From positions 16,900,479-16,964,478 of the forward strand of contig OX439007.1 of assembly GCA_949316495.1 (NCBI GenBank): a DNA stretch of 64,000 bases, written 5' to 3'. The notes beneath the pieces were generated by a model. It saw nothing but the letters and a program-made list of their open reading frames with translations, was not told where the DNA came from and searched no databases. Every line of letters starts with the position of its first letter. Position 1 is the first letter of the stretch. Below are positions 53,865-64,000 of the stretch, piece by piece. This DNA comes from Amphiduros pacificus (Eukaryota; Annelida; Polychaeta; Phyllodocida; Hesionidae). Position numbers and translations under genes: made by a program.

Positions 53865-54168
53865 GTATGTGTCATTTTTTATCATTCTCAATCAGGCAAC
53901 ATTGTAATCTACTAAATGACTAAATCAAATATGTTGCCTTGTATGTGTCTTATACAATATTGTTACCCAGCCAGTCAGTGAAGGTAATACAATTATCCAA
54001 ATATCAGTTAAACAGATTAAACATCATTGGAAGAAGAACGGCATATGTATAGCATTAGTAGATATTATGATGTTTAGTCCTTTTGTCCATTGGTTAGTAA
54101 ACAGAAAAGACATCTGATAATGTTAGGCTTAAAGAGGTAAAATTGATGAATAATTAATATTTACTTAG

Positions 54169-54216
54169 ATACCCAGAGAGGAAGAGGGCAAATTTACACC
54201 ACCAAAGGTTTTACTG
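54169..54216 (+). CDS. possible 48-bp cassette microexon
   Basis: TATTTACTTAG|...CTG|GTAATG encloses 48 bases, 16 codons, phase 0-0: IPREEEGKFTPPKVLL. Base composition is less AT-rich than the surrounding intron and the reading frame is open. Vertebrate GluK has a PPK-containing loop in this part of the amino-terminal domain, a weak hint only. The donor lacks G at +5. Tentative: it could be a cassette or chance. Confidence 0.28.
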
Positions 54217-55300
54217 GTAATGGCTAAATACTGTTATTTTTATCTTTTTTGATTGGCTACGTAGTTTTTTTCCCCAATTGTGTATAATGATTATGGAATG
54301 GTGTTCTGGAATTTTCATTTTAAAAATATTTCCCTGTTTAATGTTATCCGAACATATTTTACCATGAAAAAATATATTTTGCATGTTACAAATACTTGCA
54401 CAATTTTATTTTTTGACTAACCTTAAGAAAGATAATAATTAAACAGAGAATATGAAATGTCATAGTGACAATAATAAATAAAATAACCATTCCTCAAGTA
54501 TAATGAAATGGTGAATTTTGGGAAGAATAACACCTAATATTGGATGTTTTTAATCTTAAATGTTTTATGAATTGATTAAATCGTTTTTTGTGGTGATGTA
54601 TTAACGAGTTTACACCAATAAAGACGTCGATACAAAATTCTTCCATAAATTGATGTGTATGCGCCATACTGTAAATGAGATTGTTTTATACGATTTGACA
54701 CGTGTTTATAATTTGCCTGATGTTTTACATGTTATTTTGTTATATATATATATATTTGTATATGCGTTGTCAGATTTCATTACATTCGAAATTAGAATGT
54801 TTAATTATAGTTTCGATAGAATTAAACCAATTTACCCGAAACAATTTTAGGTGTCTCCTAAATGATTTAGGATTTTTGTATGATTAATAATTGAAATCGG
54901 ATAAAGAGATGATAGATTCACTTTTAACACACCATTTTTAGTATTGTGATTTAGAACTGACAAGCTCAATAGAAAATCTCCAATAATTCACACTGTACAT
55001 GTATCTATATCTCAGAAACATTCAAAATATAGTTTTCTATTCACACAGATATGGTTTACGATTTCCATAAATGATATATCAATATATAGAAACTTCAATT
55101 TTGGGTTTCTGTACATTACATTAATAATATAGTGTTTATATTAAATAATCATATTTTATAATGCATGATAGGTGTAGAAAAATCTGGTAATTTCACGACT
55201 TGCATGTTGGCAATTGTTCGTTCACATATTTCAGCTTTCCCGATTACAAGGGTAGTTCAACAAAAATAGAGATAAACTCTCAGATTATGATAAATAAATT

Positions 55301-55401
55301 TATGTATATATGTATATGAATATATATGAATATATATATATATATATGAATATATATGTATATGTATATGCATATGTATATGTATATGTATATGTATATG
55401 C
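55301..55401. repeat. degenerate TATG/TA tract
   Basis: Mixed TATATG, TATATA and TATGAA motifs ending in about five copies of GTATAT-type hexamers. Confidence 0.85.
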
Positions 55402-55577
55402 AGCTCACTCATAAAGGTATCATTTGAAGACTTTGGTGTTGATTATATACAAATATACAACGTATGTGGCAAACTGTTTTGCTTTCTCTATAATGTTCAC
55501 TGTACAAGCAGTTCATTCGTGAAGGTATCATTTGCTGACTTTTAATGTGGATGTTAAACATGTGGTTGACTTTTCAG

Positions 55578-55730
55578 GCTGAAGCTGCCCTGATGTATGA
55601 CGCTATCCACGTCCTCGCCAACGGCCTTCAGCAGGTGGACAAGAGTACCAAACTGAGGCTGGTTAACTTGACCTGCGAGGGAGATCAGGCCTGGGCCTTC
55701 GGAAGCAGTCTCTATAACTATTTGAATTTG
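55578..55730 (+). CDS. kainate-type glutamate receptor, exon f: amino-terminal domain C-terminal part
   Basis: Acceptor GACTTTTCAG, donor TTG|GTTAGT. It is 153 bases, 51 codons, phase 0-0. It reads AEAALMYDAIHVLANGLQQV, DKSTKLRLVNLTCEGDQAWA and FGSSLYNYLNL. EAALMYDA-HV is a signature of GluK subunits. The cysteine in LTCEG is the second half of the conserved disulphide with exon b, and NLT before it is a potential glycosylation site. AWAFGSSLYNYL resembles the GluK4/5-type GTSLMNYL more than GluK1-3, so subtype cannot be assigned from this exon. G+C content is higher than in the other exons. Confidence 0.96.
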
Positions 55731-58700
55731 GTTAGTAATTCAACACGCAAAATGTGACCAACTACTCCACGGGCCAATATTCCCGATTTACCAGACATCT
55801 TCCACGAAACACCTACATATTCTTTGCTGTCCTAGACCGAAATTTCTCTGTTCTTTTAATTTTCAATAACACAAATATACCTTTCTATTGGTAATATTTG
55901 ATATTTGTGAAAACAATTAGGAGTTTGAATTGCATAACAGAAAATAGTCATTTCTTTTTAATGTCATACACAAGCTTAAAATATGATGAATTGACTGAAT
56001 TAGGTATTATTACACGTTATAATCAAGTACTTAATTTATTCTAACATAAATTATAAACATGATATCGTCAAAATGATCTTAAACATACATATATATATCT
56101 ATCAAAAGGAGCATGAAATACTTTCAATTTCACACAAGCATGAAATAAGATAATGAAGGCATGATTATATAAATACTTCACATAAATACTTACTTCTATC
56201 CTCTTATATTCTGTGGCATTCTTGGCCTATAAATGACTTCTAATTGTGGTGAATCTGGTACTATTGGCCCGTGAGCTACTCAGCATGTCCACGATATTAG
56301 TTAATGCATCATTGACTACTAGCAATTGACTTTGACAGCACTGATGGGTTTTCTACAGAGCATGATGGTCCTTGAGGTGGTTAGATACAGTTGTGGTCAT
56401 AAGGCTGTATCAAGAAATTACACCGGACATCATGTTAATGCAGATGACCTTGTGAAGCTGATCATATCTACTCATTTGTGGTGTAGTCTATAGTGCTTAT
56501 CGCAACAGCTGCAGAGATAAAAAAAATTCGCATGAGCATCTCTATGTTCATCTATATTCATATGTTGTGAGTAGTCCTTTGTGAAAATTGTGAAATTGTA
56601 GACTGAAGTCTACCCCCAGGGATCGTACCAAAATTCATGGCGTTTTCCATTTCCATCAAAACTTAAATATATTTCTACTCATTCAAAAGGTGCGAATAAC
56701 AAAAACAATTTCCAGGTTTCATTTCAGAATGATAATAATAATATATTTGATATCATATGCATATTTGAATTTCTCAATTTCTTTTACAAAAACATATTGG
56801 TAAAACTCATATATATGTAGAGGAAACTGCAAAATATTGAAAACGTAATCTTAACCTGAGAAAAACACTCTTATACTCTCATTTCTCATAACAACTGGCA
56901 TCCTTACTAAAATGTACATTTCAAATCACAATTATATTTATCTTTTTATAGAAGTAGTACGTTGGTTTAGATTATATTAAAAAAACTGCATGACAAAAAC
57001 GCCTAAATAACTCAATAACAATGTGACAGTATATAAGACAGCTTGATTAAGGATCATCGATATTCTTGCTTAACTAACTCAAATTAACCAAACCATTGGT
57101 AAATGGATTCTGAATCTTTGAGACGATCCCTGGTATGGTGTCTTGACGCTCCCTCTTAAAGCTAGGCACGCTGCATGCTGAGTCCTGGGTTCAAGCCCTA
57201 ATAACAAATAATGAATTCTAACAAAATTCAAGACGTTGTAAGACCTAGTTTCCTAACTCATTCCCAACTCCCTGTGTAGTCTAATATCTTCTCCTGCGGT
57301 GTAATGTATGAGCAAATCCCATGTAGGTAAAATCTTTCTTCCTCAAGCGTGACTTGACAAGGTCTTGTATTGCATATGAAATTAGTACCAGTGTCTTTGT
57401 ATTGATGGTTTGCATGCAGATAATATGGGGACTACTTTTAAAATGCTAATTCAAATAGTATTCATCAGTTTGACATTATATCTTAAGGCATCAATGCCTT
57501 CATTTCACTAACAGACTCTTATTAAATCACGAGACTCTACTCAATGAATTTTCAATGAAAAAAAACATGTCAAAATTATGGCATTAGATATCTACCATTT
57601 CCAAACATGTATTGTATATTTGCATCTTCTAAAATGTGAAATCCAGATCATATCAATTTGAGGAAACACACTGCAGCTATCATCAGTCATTTCTCTCTGC
57701 CTAAATAGCAGAAAAGAAAACAGCAATTTCATGGTTTGGTAGTTCAAGGGTAATTCAACGCAAAGTTCCCATCATATTCTATCATCCATTGTTATTTTAC
57801 CGTAAATGAAACACAAATGGAAATGACACAGGGCTGTATTGCTTGCAGAGAATAGATGATCACACTTTCACGTATCCATCACTTCTCAGTCTTCTGCACT
57901 AGTCGGTCTAGCAATTAGGAAACTCTGACCTGTGTATGATAAAGTATTGTTACACTGGCTCACGGTCTGCTTGGCAATCACTCCTAATTGAAACACATGA
58001 TGCGATAGAATATATGCGTAACCTTGGCGGGCTACTCCATATTGTTGCCCCATATTATTTGTGCATGTTTTCCTTGCTGATGTCCCAGAGTGAGTTTACC
58101 ATGACATGATGTATATTAAATGAAATTACTATTTCTGAGTTAATTATAAACTCAGATAGTTTTTTTTCTTGGGTTGTTATACGTGACTAATCAGACAGAC
58201 AAAATTATATTAAGAAACCATAAATTGTTAGGCTGTTTTGTATTATTCATACCAGACTACTGGGGTCAAATGAAATGAACATGAGGCCGCAGCAATGAGC
58301 AATGTCGCCATTCATATAACAGAACACATGTTCCCGCATATATAAAACCAAGTTGCTTAGCAGTGGCCGATCCATATTAAATATAATGTCTATATATGTT
58401 TGATAGAGCAGAGGAGAAGTTTCCGGCAGGAGGCATTATGGTCAAGATGATGCATATAAATGCATGATGTATGGAAGACAAATAATCCTTCTATTTACTT
58501 TATTGGCACAATGTAAACCTAAAATGTTGTACTTAGGACAGAGGCTTAAAATTTGAAATACTATTTGCAGATTTAGATTTTGTAATTTATGGAGATAAAG
58601 CTTGTCTTATTTGACGACAATAGATCCAGAGCTGTAAATTAAGGAAGAGTAATATCATAAAGAGGCTTAAGAAAAACCTCATCATAACAAATTACCTTCA

Positions 58701-60059
58701 CGGGATGCGGTGCATTAAGGGGAAATGATGATGTAGTCTAAATTAGCGGATGGGTGCGAACTGATGATGTGGCTGACAGCAGAGAGAATAGAATGGGAAA
58801 ATACTAGTCTCAATTTTCTCTCTTTTTCTGCATATTCTCAGCCTCATATATTTGAGAGTCCGGCTTCTTTTTTATTCTTTTAGGCTTAGGTTTATATAAA
58901 TAATTTCTCTGTCTAAAACAAAAGAGAACTCAACTCTTTTCATTCATATATTAATTCCCATTAAAATCTGAATACTTTTCTTGCTTTAAATTTCCGTTTT
59001 TAATGCCTTAAGTTGTTTTAATGCAATTTTTTTCCTCTTTATCACCACACATTTACAGTGAACATATTATACACATGCATTTATCTGTGTAAAGCGAGAC
59101 TTCGCCTCCAAGTTATTTGACACCTGTTCTTCCTCTCTCACACCATGCCTCGACTGGTCCCAGTCTCTCTATTATCTTTCTCTCAGCTGGTCACATACCC
59201 TTGTGACGATAAGTATGGAGCAGTCATGCTTGCCTTATACATAAATCATTTCAGCCATTTGCCTCTCTCCATCCCTGCTGTCTGGAATAAACTATGAAGA
59301 AATAACAGGAATTACTCTGAAGAGAATTAATTGATACGTGGGCAGGGCTTATGTAATACATGTGCATACTTGTAGACGATTGTGTAATTATATAAAATGT
59401 TGTTATAACATGTTCAATAAGGGGCATGATAAAGTTACTGTCTGTCCAAACTAATGGAGGGTCAGTCCAACACTGAAATGATTGACAACCACTCTACGAG
59501 TGAGCATTCTGATGAATATTTCAGCATGATACGTGTAATGCATGACACTTATACTTTATGCCTCTCTGATCTCTCTGAGTAACTCAAGACACCTCTCATG
59601 GTTGAGTAGTTGGCAAACACACATGATCAGAGTATAACTTAGTTTCAGCCATGAAAATAATTCATGGAGACTTTAAGTTTAATACCAGTATTGGTTGAAC
59701 CCTCACCATTTCTATGAAAAGTGGCAATAATCTATTTTAGGCACTAAAACGAAAAACTTTCTTGAGGAACTTTGATTAATATGAATATGAAACATTGAAA
59801 TATGTGATTTTTTGGTGAATGAGATTCTTAAGAAAAGATTGCAATGAAATACCTGTCAAAGTTTATATTTACTATTCTGATAAATGTGTTTAGATATATA
59901 TATATATGTATTAATGATGTTCTGTTCACTCAGCTTTTAAATCGTTTGCCATAGAATTGTGAGAGCATGTACACAATTAGCTAATTAGCATCATAATTTC
60001 GCCTCATAATTTTATGGCAAAAATGCTGATGATGGTGTGGTTGGGTTTTCAACCACCAG
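55731..60059 (+). other. 4.3-kb intron (phase 0)
   Basis: Bounded by GTTAGT and TTTTCAACCACCAG. Mostly unique AT-rich DNA. A tRNA-like B-box fragment lies near 57188. No extra exon is supported. In-phase splice-like pairs exist (for example around 56359 and 57710), but neither encodes family-like sequence. Confidence 0.85.
57120..57210 (+). mobile_element. possible tRNA-derived SINE fragment
   Basis: GGTTCAAGCCC at 57188-57198 fits the RNA polymerase III B-box (GGTTCRANNCC). It is preceded by CTAGGCACGCTGCATGCTGAGTCCT-like sequence reminiscent of a tRNA variable loop and anticodon arm. An A-box is at best weak (TGGTATGGTGT at about 57131). No terminal repeats, tail or duplications are visible, so it may be only a chance B-box. 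Confidence 0.2.
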
Positions 60060-60161
60060 GTGGAGATGGAGGGATTAACAGGCAAGATTACCTTTGATCG
60101 TGGAAGGAGAATGGACTTTCATCTTGACATCCTGCAGTTACAATCACAGGGTCTGAAAAAG
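60060..60161 (+). CDS. kainate-type glutamate receptor, exon g: EGLTG segment
   Basis: Acceptor AACCACCAG, donor AAG|GTACAA. It is 102 bases, 34 codons, phase 0-0: VEMEGLTGKITFDRGRRMDF then HLDILQLQSQGLKK. EGLTG-ITF followed by DF-LD-L-L...GL-K is the invariant end of the amino-terminal domain in AMPA and kainate receptors (vertebrate GluK EGLTGRITFNK...DFDLDVISLKEEGLEK). Confidence 0.97.
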
Positions 60162-60505
60162 GTACAATCCTCATATAATAGATCTTGCATTCCAAGTATT
60201 CTTTAAGAAAACTTCTTTGTGCCAATTAGCAACATTTCAGTTCTTTTTAGGTCAATAACTTGTATCAAGATTTTTTTATGGTCCCGCTTATATTTTTTAT
60301 ATTGTATGTGGTGAGGTCATGAAATCTTGCCCTGGTTTTATTTTCATATTGCCTAAATTTATTGAAATGGTCAAGAAAAAAACTCCACAGAGAATATATA
60401 CCATGAAATATAAAACTTAACTTCTTAACATATCCCGAAGTTTGCAAATAGGTTAAGCTTGTGTTACCCTGATAATAACATGCAACTATATTTCAATCAT
60501 TTCAG

Positions 60506-60613
60506 GTTGGACAGTGGTCAACTGTTACTGGTATTAACTGGACCTCTCCGATGGAAAAGGTGCATAAAGGGGGCATGTTTGGCAACAAAACCCTCATAGT
60601 AACCTCCATAGAA
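60506..60613 (+). CDS. kainate-type glutamate receptor, exon h: linker and first S1 strand (version 1)
   Basis: Acceptor ATCATTTCAG, donor GAA|GTAAGT. It is 108 bases, 36 codons, phase 0-0: VGQWSTVTGINWTSPMEK then VHKGGMFGNKTLIVTSIE. VGQW closes the amino-terminal domain. INWT and GNKT are potential N-glycosylation sites in the linker. NKTLIVTSIE is the first strand of the ligand-binding domain, compare GluA NKTVVVTTILESPYVM. Joined directly to the exon at 63956 it gives NKTLIVTSIEEPPYVM, aligned with the vertebrate family without a gap. SIE departs from the usual TIL, and a separate 27-bp exon downstream supplies exactly that TIL version. A GT after SPMEK (60560) could act as an internal donor in the same phase, but it is weak (GTGCAT). 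Confidence 0.94.
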
Positions 60614-61655
60614 GTAAGTATACCTCAAATCGGTTGTCACTATTAGGTATATATTTCATATTATGATAAAAAGAGGGCAGATAGCATCATACATAGCAAG
60701 GATACTTTAATTCCATTGGTTTATGCCCGTAAACATTTATATCTGAGAACAAATTGTCTTGGGGTAATATACAAAACGTAAATCGTGAGGTGCACGGATT
60801 CCTTTTTTCTGATCAGTAGGTTATGGAATGTAATCAGAACTGTAATCAGAACTGAATGTAATCATTACAATTTGTAGAATGTCCTATTTGAACTCAAGTG
60901 AATCAGCAACTGCCTTCAATATATATATGCGGCAGCAATAAGGAATGAATAAGTCACTCGCTGTGTCTACGGCTTATCCCCCAACCCAATGTTATGTTCG
61001 ATTTAGGTAGTCTCGCTGGGGCGACTAATTACGGTACAGGGACATACATGTAGAGAAAAAAACCCTCCATCGTGCAGTTGTTATGGTGCACAAAGCCTCA
61101 TGGAACATCCCTTGTACAGTGCTCAAGTCGGGACTAATGGGATACTCTATTGGTCTCATTAAGTGTACTTTAGGCGCACGTGGATCCTAAGTAAGGAGGG
61201 GTCACATTTTTTCTTCAGATGGCTTGACTTCTGAACCACATACGCTGACTCGGTGTTTGTCATAACTGAGCCTTTTGGATAACATATCATACCTTATACA
61301 TAGTTCCCATCCCTTTTCCAATGAAAACAATTAAGTGATATGAAAAAATTGAGGTGGCCCAACTTAAGGTCCTTTATGTGCAAAATAATCTCATATAATA
61401 CCCCACTATTGATTATTATATATTACATGTTTCTTGTGGTTTAAAATACAAAAACAGTGAAATATGTTTCAGTCAGCTTTATGTGTTTATTTATGCGTGT
61501 TTGTCTCGTATATATTACATTGTCATTCTTGGCCAGAGGAACATGAAGTTGTTGGAAGGCAAATACGCTGACCAAATGATTTTCATGTTGTTAGCAATAT
61601 TTTGACCTTTCTGTAATGAGTGTATTTCACCTTCTCTGTCTCTCGTTCAAATTAG

Positions 61656-61703
61656 ACAAAGGAGCTGTCTAAAAGTGAAGCAGACTTGAAGGCACAGGAG
61701 ATT
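61656..61703 (+). CDS. possible 48-bp exon, or longer exon ending in a stop
   Basis: After CTCTCGTTCAAATTAG the frame in phase with exon h is open for 60 codons to TAA at 61836-61838. It starts TKELSKSEADLKAQEI and continues VMEFLLSLTAAL. A GTAATG at 61704 would give a 48-bp, phase 0-0 exon encoding TKELSKSEADLKAQEI, a charged linker. Read through, it would end the protein after the amino-terminal domain. G+C is higher than around it. There is no homology and the donor is weak, so this is tentative. Confidence 0.27.
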
Positions 61704-62394
61704 GTAATGGAATTCTTATTATCCTTGACTGCTGCCCTGTTCTGCCCTATGCGCATGTCTATGAAACATTCCCCTTCCGGCGCACACAACCTAATGGCAA
61801 AACCAGGTCACCGTGCCCTCTCGCTAACTATGTGTTAACAGCAAACATCAAACTCACTTTAGAATGAGTGAGGACTCACATGTGTTTTACCTCGAGAATA
61901 ACAATTCCATTGTTTATTTCAATGATTTTTTTTTGCTTATGATCTTAGAAATTGTGGTAATGATATTTGATCAGTACTTATATTCCAAATCCCATAATAT
62001 TTTGAAGTCTCGTGATCTTCGTTACAACGTAATATTGGTTTTGAGGTTTTAAAGATTTATTGTTGAATACAAAATTACGTGCATGAAAAGTTTATAATTA
62101 GATATGCTTATCCTCATTGATACTAACGATGTGGTTATACACTATCCACTCTTCATTAAAATCCCTAATTAAAATTATTTAAATCTGTAATATTTTAATT
62201 TAGTCTTTCGCTCTAAGTTATATTTTATTTAAATACTACAACCATCTATAGCGAATAAAAATATAATTGTTTGAATTATGAGTTACAATTTTGACTCTCT
62301 ACAATGTAATATTCATTAGTTTTAGTACGTTTGGAGCTCATTTTCTTATTTATCATGATCTATAGTAATAACAGTTATTCTCTTTGCGTTCTAG

Positions 62395-62421
62395 TCGGAG
62401 TTGATAGTAACAACAATACTG
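62395..62421 (+). CDS. kainate-type glutamate receptor microexon: alternative first S1 strand SELIVTTIL
   Basis: The acceptor is TTATTCTCTTTGCGTTCTAG and the donor CTG|GTATGT. The 27 bases are nine codons, phase 0-0: SELIVTTIL. LIVTTIL is identical to the vertebrate GluK sequence LIVTTILEEPYVL, and joining to the exon at 63956 gives SELIVTTILEPPYVM, an even better family match than exon h with its LIVTSIE. Chance is very unlikely given identity, phase and both splice sites. It duplicates the strand at the end of exon h. Possible outcomes are a nine-residue insertion when both are used, or replacement of the exon h tail if a donor inside exon h is used. Which occurs cannot be told from DNA. 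Confidence 0.8.
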
Positions 62422-62652
62422 GTATGTCACAACTATTGCTCACTTGTTTGACCTGACATACAACGTTAAAAGAGGCTGGAAAGATGAACTAAAATTAATT
62501 TTAACATTGGCTTTTTTAATACAATCTCAAGAACTTCATTGTGACATTCTTTTATTCTACTCTTATTTTTTACATTTATCATATTTCAAAATTGTGAATA
62601 GCAATTGACTTTTTTCTATGCGTATTTTCTTCAATATTATTGAGTTCTTCAT

Positions 62653-62726
62653 CTTTAGGACTATTGTCATATTTTCATCGCATAATAATCTTTAGGATTA
62701 TTGTCATATTTTTATCGCAAAAGAAT
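62653..62726. repeat. 37-bp direct repeat, two copies
   Basis: CTTTAGGACTATTGTCATAT and its continuation at 62653-62689 recur at 62690-62726 with a few changes (GGATTATTG, TTTTTATCGCA). Confidence 0.9.
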
Positions 62727-63955
62727 ATAATTTTATGTTACATCTTTCTTACCTCTGAACTTCTAAATTAAGTACAAGCTATACTTCACCACACGGGGGT
62801 GGATGACACTGATTTTTTTTCTCTGATTATAAGAGTGTTAGCGATATCAAGATATTCACAACTTCACCAAAATGACAATTATTCCGTGAAATGTCAAATT
62901 AAATGATGAAAGTAGGTAAGTTTTATGTGGCCTGCACTAGGTGGCGTCGCTTTCAATGTGTGTGCACTGTACTTGGTATTGGCTGATGTGACTACACTTA
63001 AAGAACGGTGAACACACCTTCAATTTACTTCACAACATGATCATAAAGATAGCTATGTCGTTTCAGGATGATTAAAGGGCAAATGTTCACTTGTCTTGAG
63101 AGTAACAAAATCTGCCAGACGATTGCAATATACTGTCCTCAACTAAAGGTCAATTAAATGTCATTGGTCACCAATATCTAAGTCTTCTTTACATATATTG
63201 CTCCTGTGTCTCCCATATAAATCACTACAGGCAAAACCAGACATTTGCAAAGAGGGTGCATAAACCTATCGAAACATAGGTCTTTTTAACATATATAGAT
63301 TATAGTTTGTTCACAAGAATCTCAACTTTTACTGAAACATTTTCTTCATTTTTCCCAAAATAATCATATAAAATATGGTCTGGACTGTTTTGGTGGATAT
63401 ATTGTCACAGTGGAGCTTTAGGGGCAAAGGTTGGAACAATGTTAACTGGTCAGTGGGATCTGATGGTGCCAGGTTTAATTAATAAAATGTCAACTTAGAT
63501 ATAAAAACATGATTAAGTCAATTGCAAGTCTTCTTTGAATTACAAAATGTGACCACCACAAGAAATCTGAAAAAGATATTTCATCTCATCATGATGCCTT
63601 ACATGGTAAATATTAATAACAAAAACATTCAAGCATAATTATTTTACGGGCTGAATAGTTTTTAATTTTGAACTTTCCATAAGCATTTAAGCAAATTATA
63701 AATGTCAATTCAACTTATTTCAAATGGCGATTAATCGGAAGGAAATATCTTCAGACACTGTCTTTTGGGACGTCTTTGACACTTTTCCCTAATAGTAAAC
63801 TAACAGTTTTTCTTGTTCCTGACAAGAACAATTTTCACTCGTATTAATCACATGTAACAAAATTAGCGAGATGAAATTGCAGAGTACTTGGGCTGGGCTC
63901 TGAGGTGTGAAACTTTGTATTGATTGCTCAGCTGGCTTTTTGTGCAATTTTTCAG

Positions 63956-64000
63956 GAGCCGCCCTATGTGATGATCAAGAAGCCAGACCACCCTCTCTCA
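63956..64000 (+). CDS. kainate-type glutamate receptor, exon i (cut by window end): S1 ligand-binding segment
   Basis: Acceptor GTGCAATTTTTCAG. Forty-five bases, 15 codons, are inside the window: EPPYVMIKKPDHPLS. This corresponds to [22 protein letters not shown] at the start of the S1 half of the agonist-binding domain. The channel pore, S2 half and C-terminus lie beyond 64000, so ligand-contact residues, the pore Q/R site and the subtype cannot be read here. Confidence 0.94.

Larger units (their letters stand above)
53488..55577 (+). other. 2.1-kb intron (phase 0) with microexon candidates
   Basis: Lies between SGSIK and AEAALMYD. It contains two phase-preserving microexon candidates (listed separately), a degenerate TA/TATG tract at about 55301-55401, and otherwise AT-rich sequence with no recognisable content. 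Confidence 0.85.
60614..63955 (+). other. 3.3-kb intron containing a conserved microexon
   Basis: Lies between exon h and the exon at 63956. It contains the SELIVTTIL microexon, a further phase-0 candidate at 61656, a two-copy 37-bp repeat (62653-62726) and AT-rich sequence. G+C rises around 61640-61840. Confidence 0.8.

Noticed and set aside
56359-56406. 48-bp in-phase segment (SMMVLEVVRYSCGHKA) after a good acceptor
   Set aside because: The donor (GTATCA) is weak and the sequence does not resemble the receptor. Likely chance.
57710-57739. 30-bp in-phase segment (QKRKQQFHGL) after TGCCTAAATAG
   Set aside because: Basic, low-complexity sequence with a poor donor and no homology. Shows that in-phase splice-like pairs arise by chance.

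Overview
This is a 64 kb stretch of AT-rich animal nuclear DNA. Its only recognisable gene is the 5' part of an ionotropic glutamate receptor subunit of the kainate type (GRIK/GluK-like), on the + strand. Exons have AG/GT boundaries and are separated by introns from about 150 bp to 19.5 kb. Dinucleotide arrays are long and minisatellites are frequent. The receptor is clearly invertebrate in character: kainate-like overall but divergent from vertebrate GluK. A lophotrochozoan, perhaps a mollusc, is my best guess, but that is inference from gene style and repeat content and is not proven.

Layout. From 1 to 32611 I find no coding exon I can support. The stretch is AT-rich sequence with TA, CA, GT, TC and G microsatellites, a 38-bp minisatellite (9307-9820), a perfect 42-bp inverted repeat (15654-15798), a 26-bp minisatellite (18855-19243), a decayed 51-57-bp repeat (23583-23980) and a CpG-rich block (26640-27110). 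It is probably intron 1 and/or 5' flank, because the first recognised exon begins inside the amino-terminal domain and the signal-peptide exon is missing. That exon lies at 32612-32770. A 19.5-kb intron follows (32771-52240), holding a 269-bp TA array, a palindromic 26-bp satellite, a 42-bp repeat, a 20-bp plus 43-bp repeat cluster, two GC-rich blocks and an imperfect 38-bp hairpin. From 52241 to 64000 the exons are denser. Eight further exons (52241, 52661, 52989, 53320, 55578, 60060, 60506 and 63956) give an amino-terminal domain that runs into the first strand of the S1 ligand-binding segment, where the window ends. All exon phases agree. The nine main exons total 1,220 bases, or 406 whole codons plus one split codon.

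Most notable finding. Inside the intron before the last exon there is a 27-bp, phase 0-0 exon (62395-62421) with excellent splice sites, encoding SELIVTTIL. Its LIVTTIL is the vertebrate GluK sequence for the first ligand-binding-domain strand, and it duplicates LIVTSIE at the end of the preceding exon (60506-60613). The gene therefore seems to carry two versions of the strand that leads into the agonist-binding domain. Weaker phase-0 microexon candidates lie at 53841-53864, 54169-54216 and 61656-61703.

I saw no rRNA, tRNA, CRISPR, intact transposon, LTR element or viral relic.
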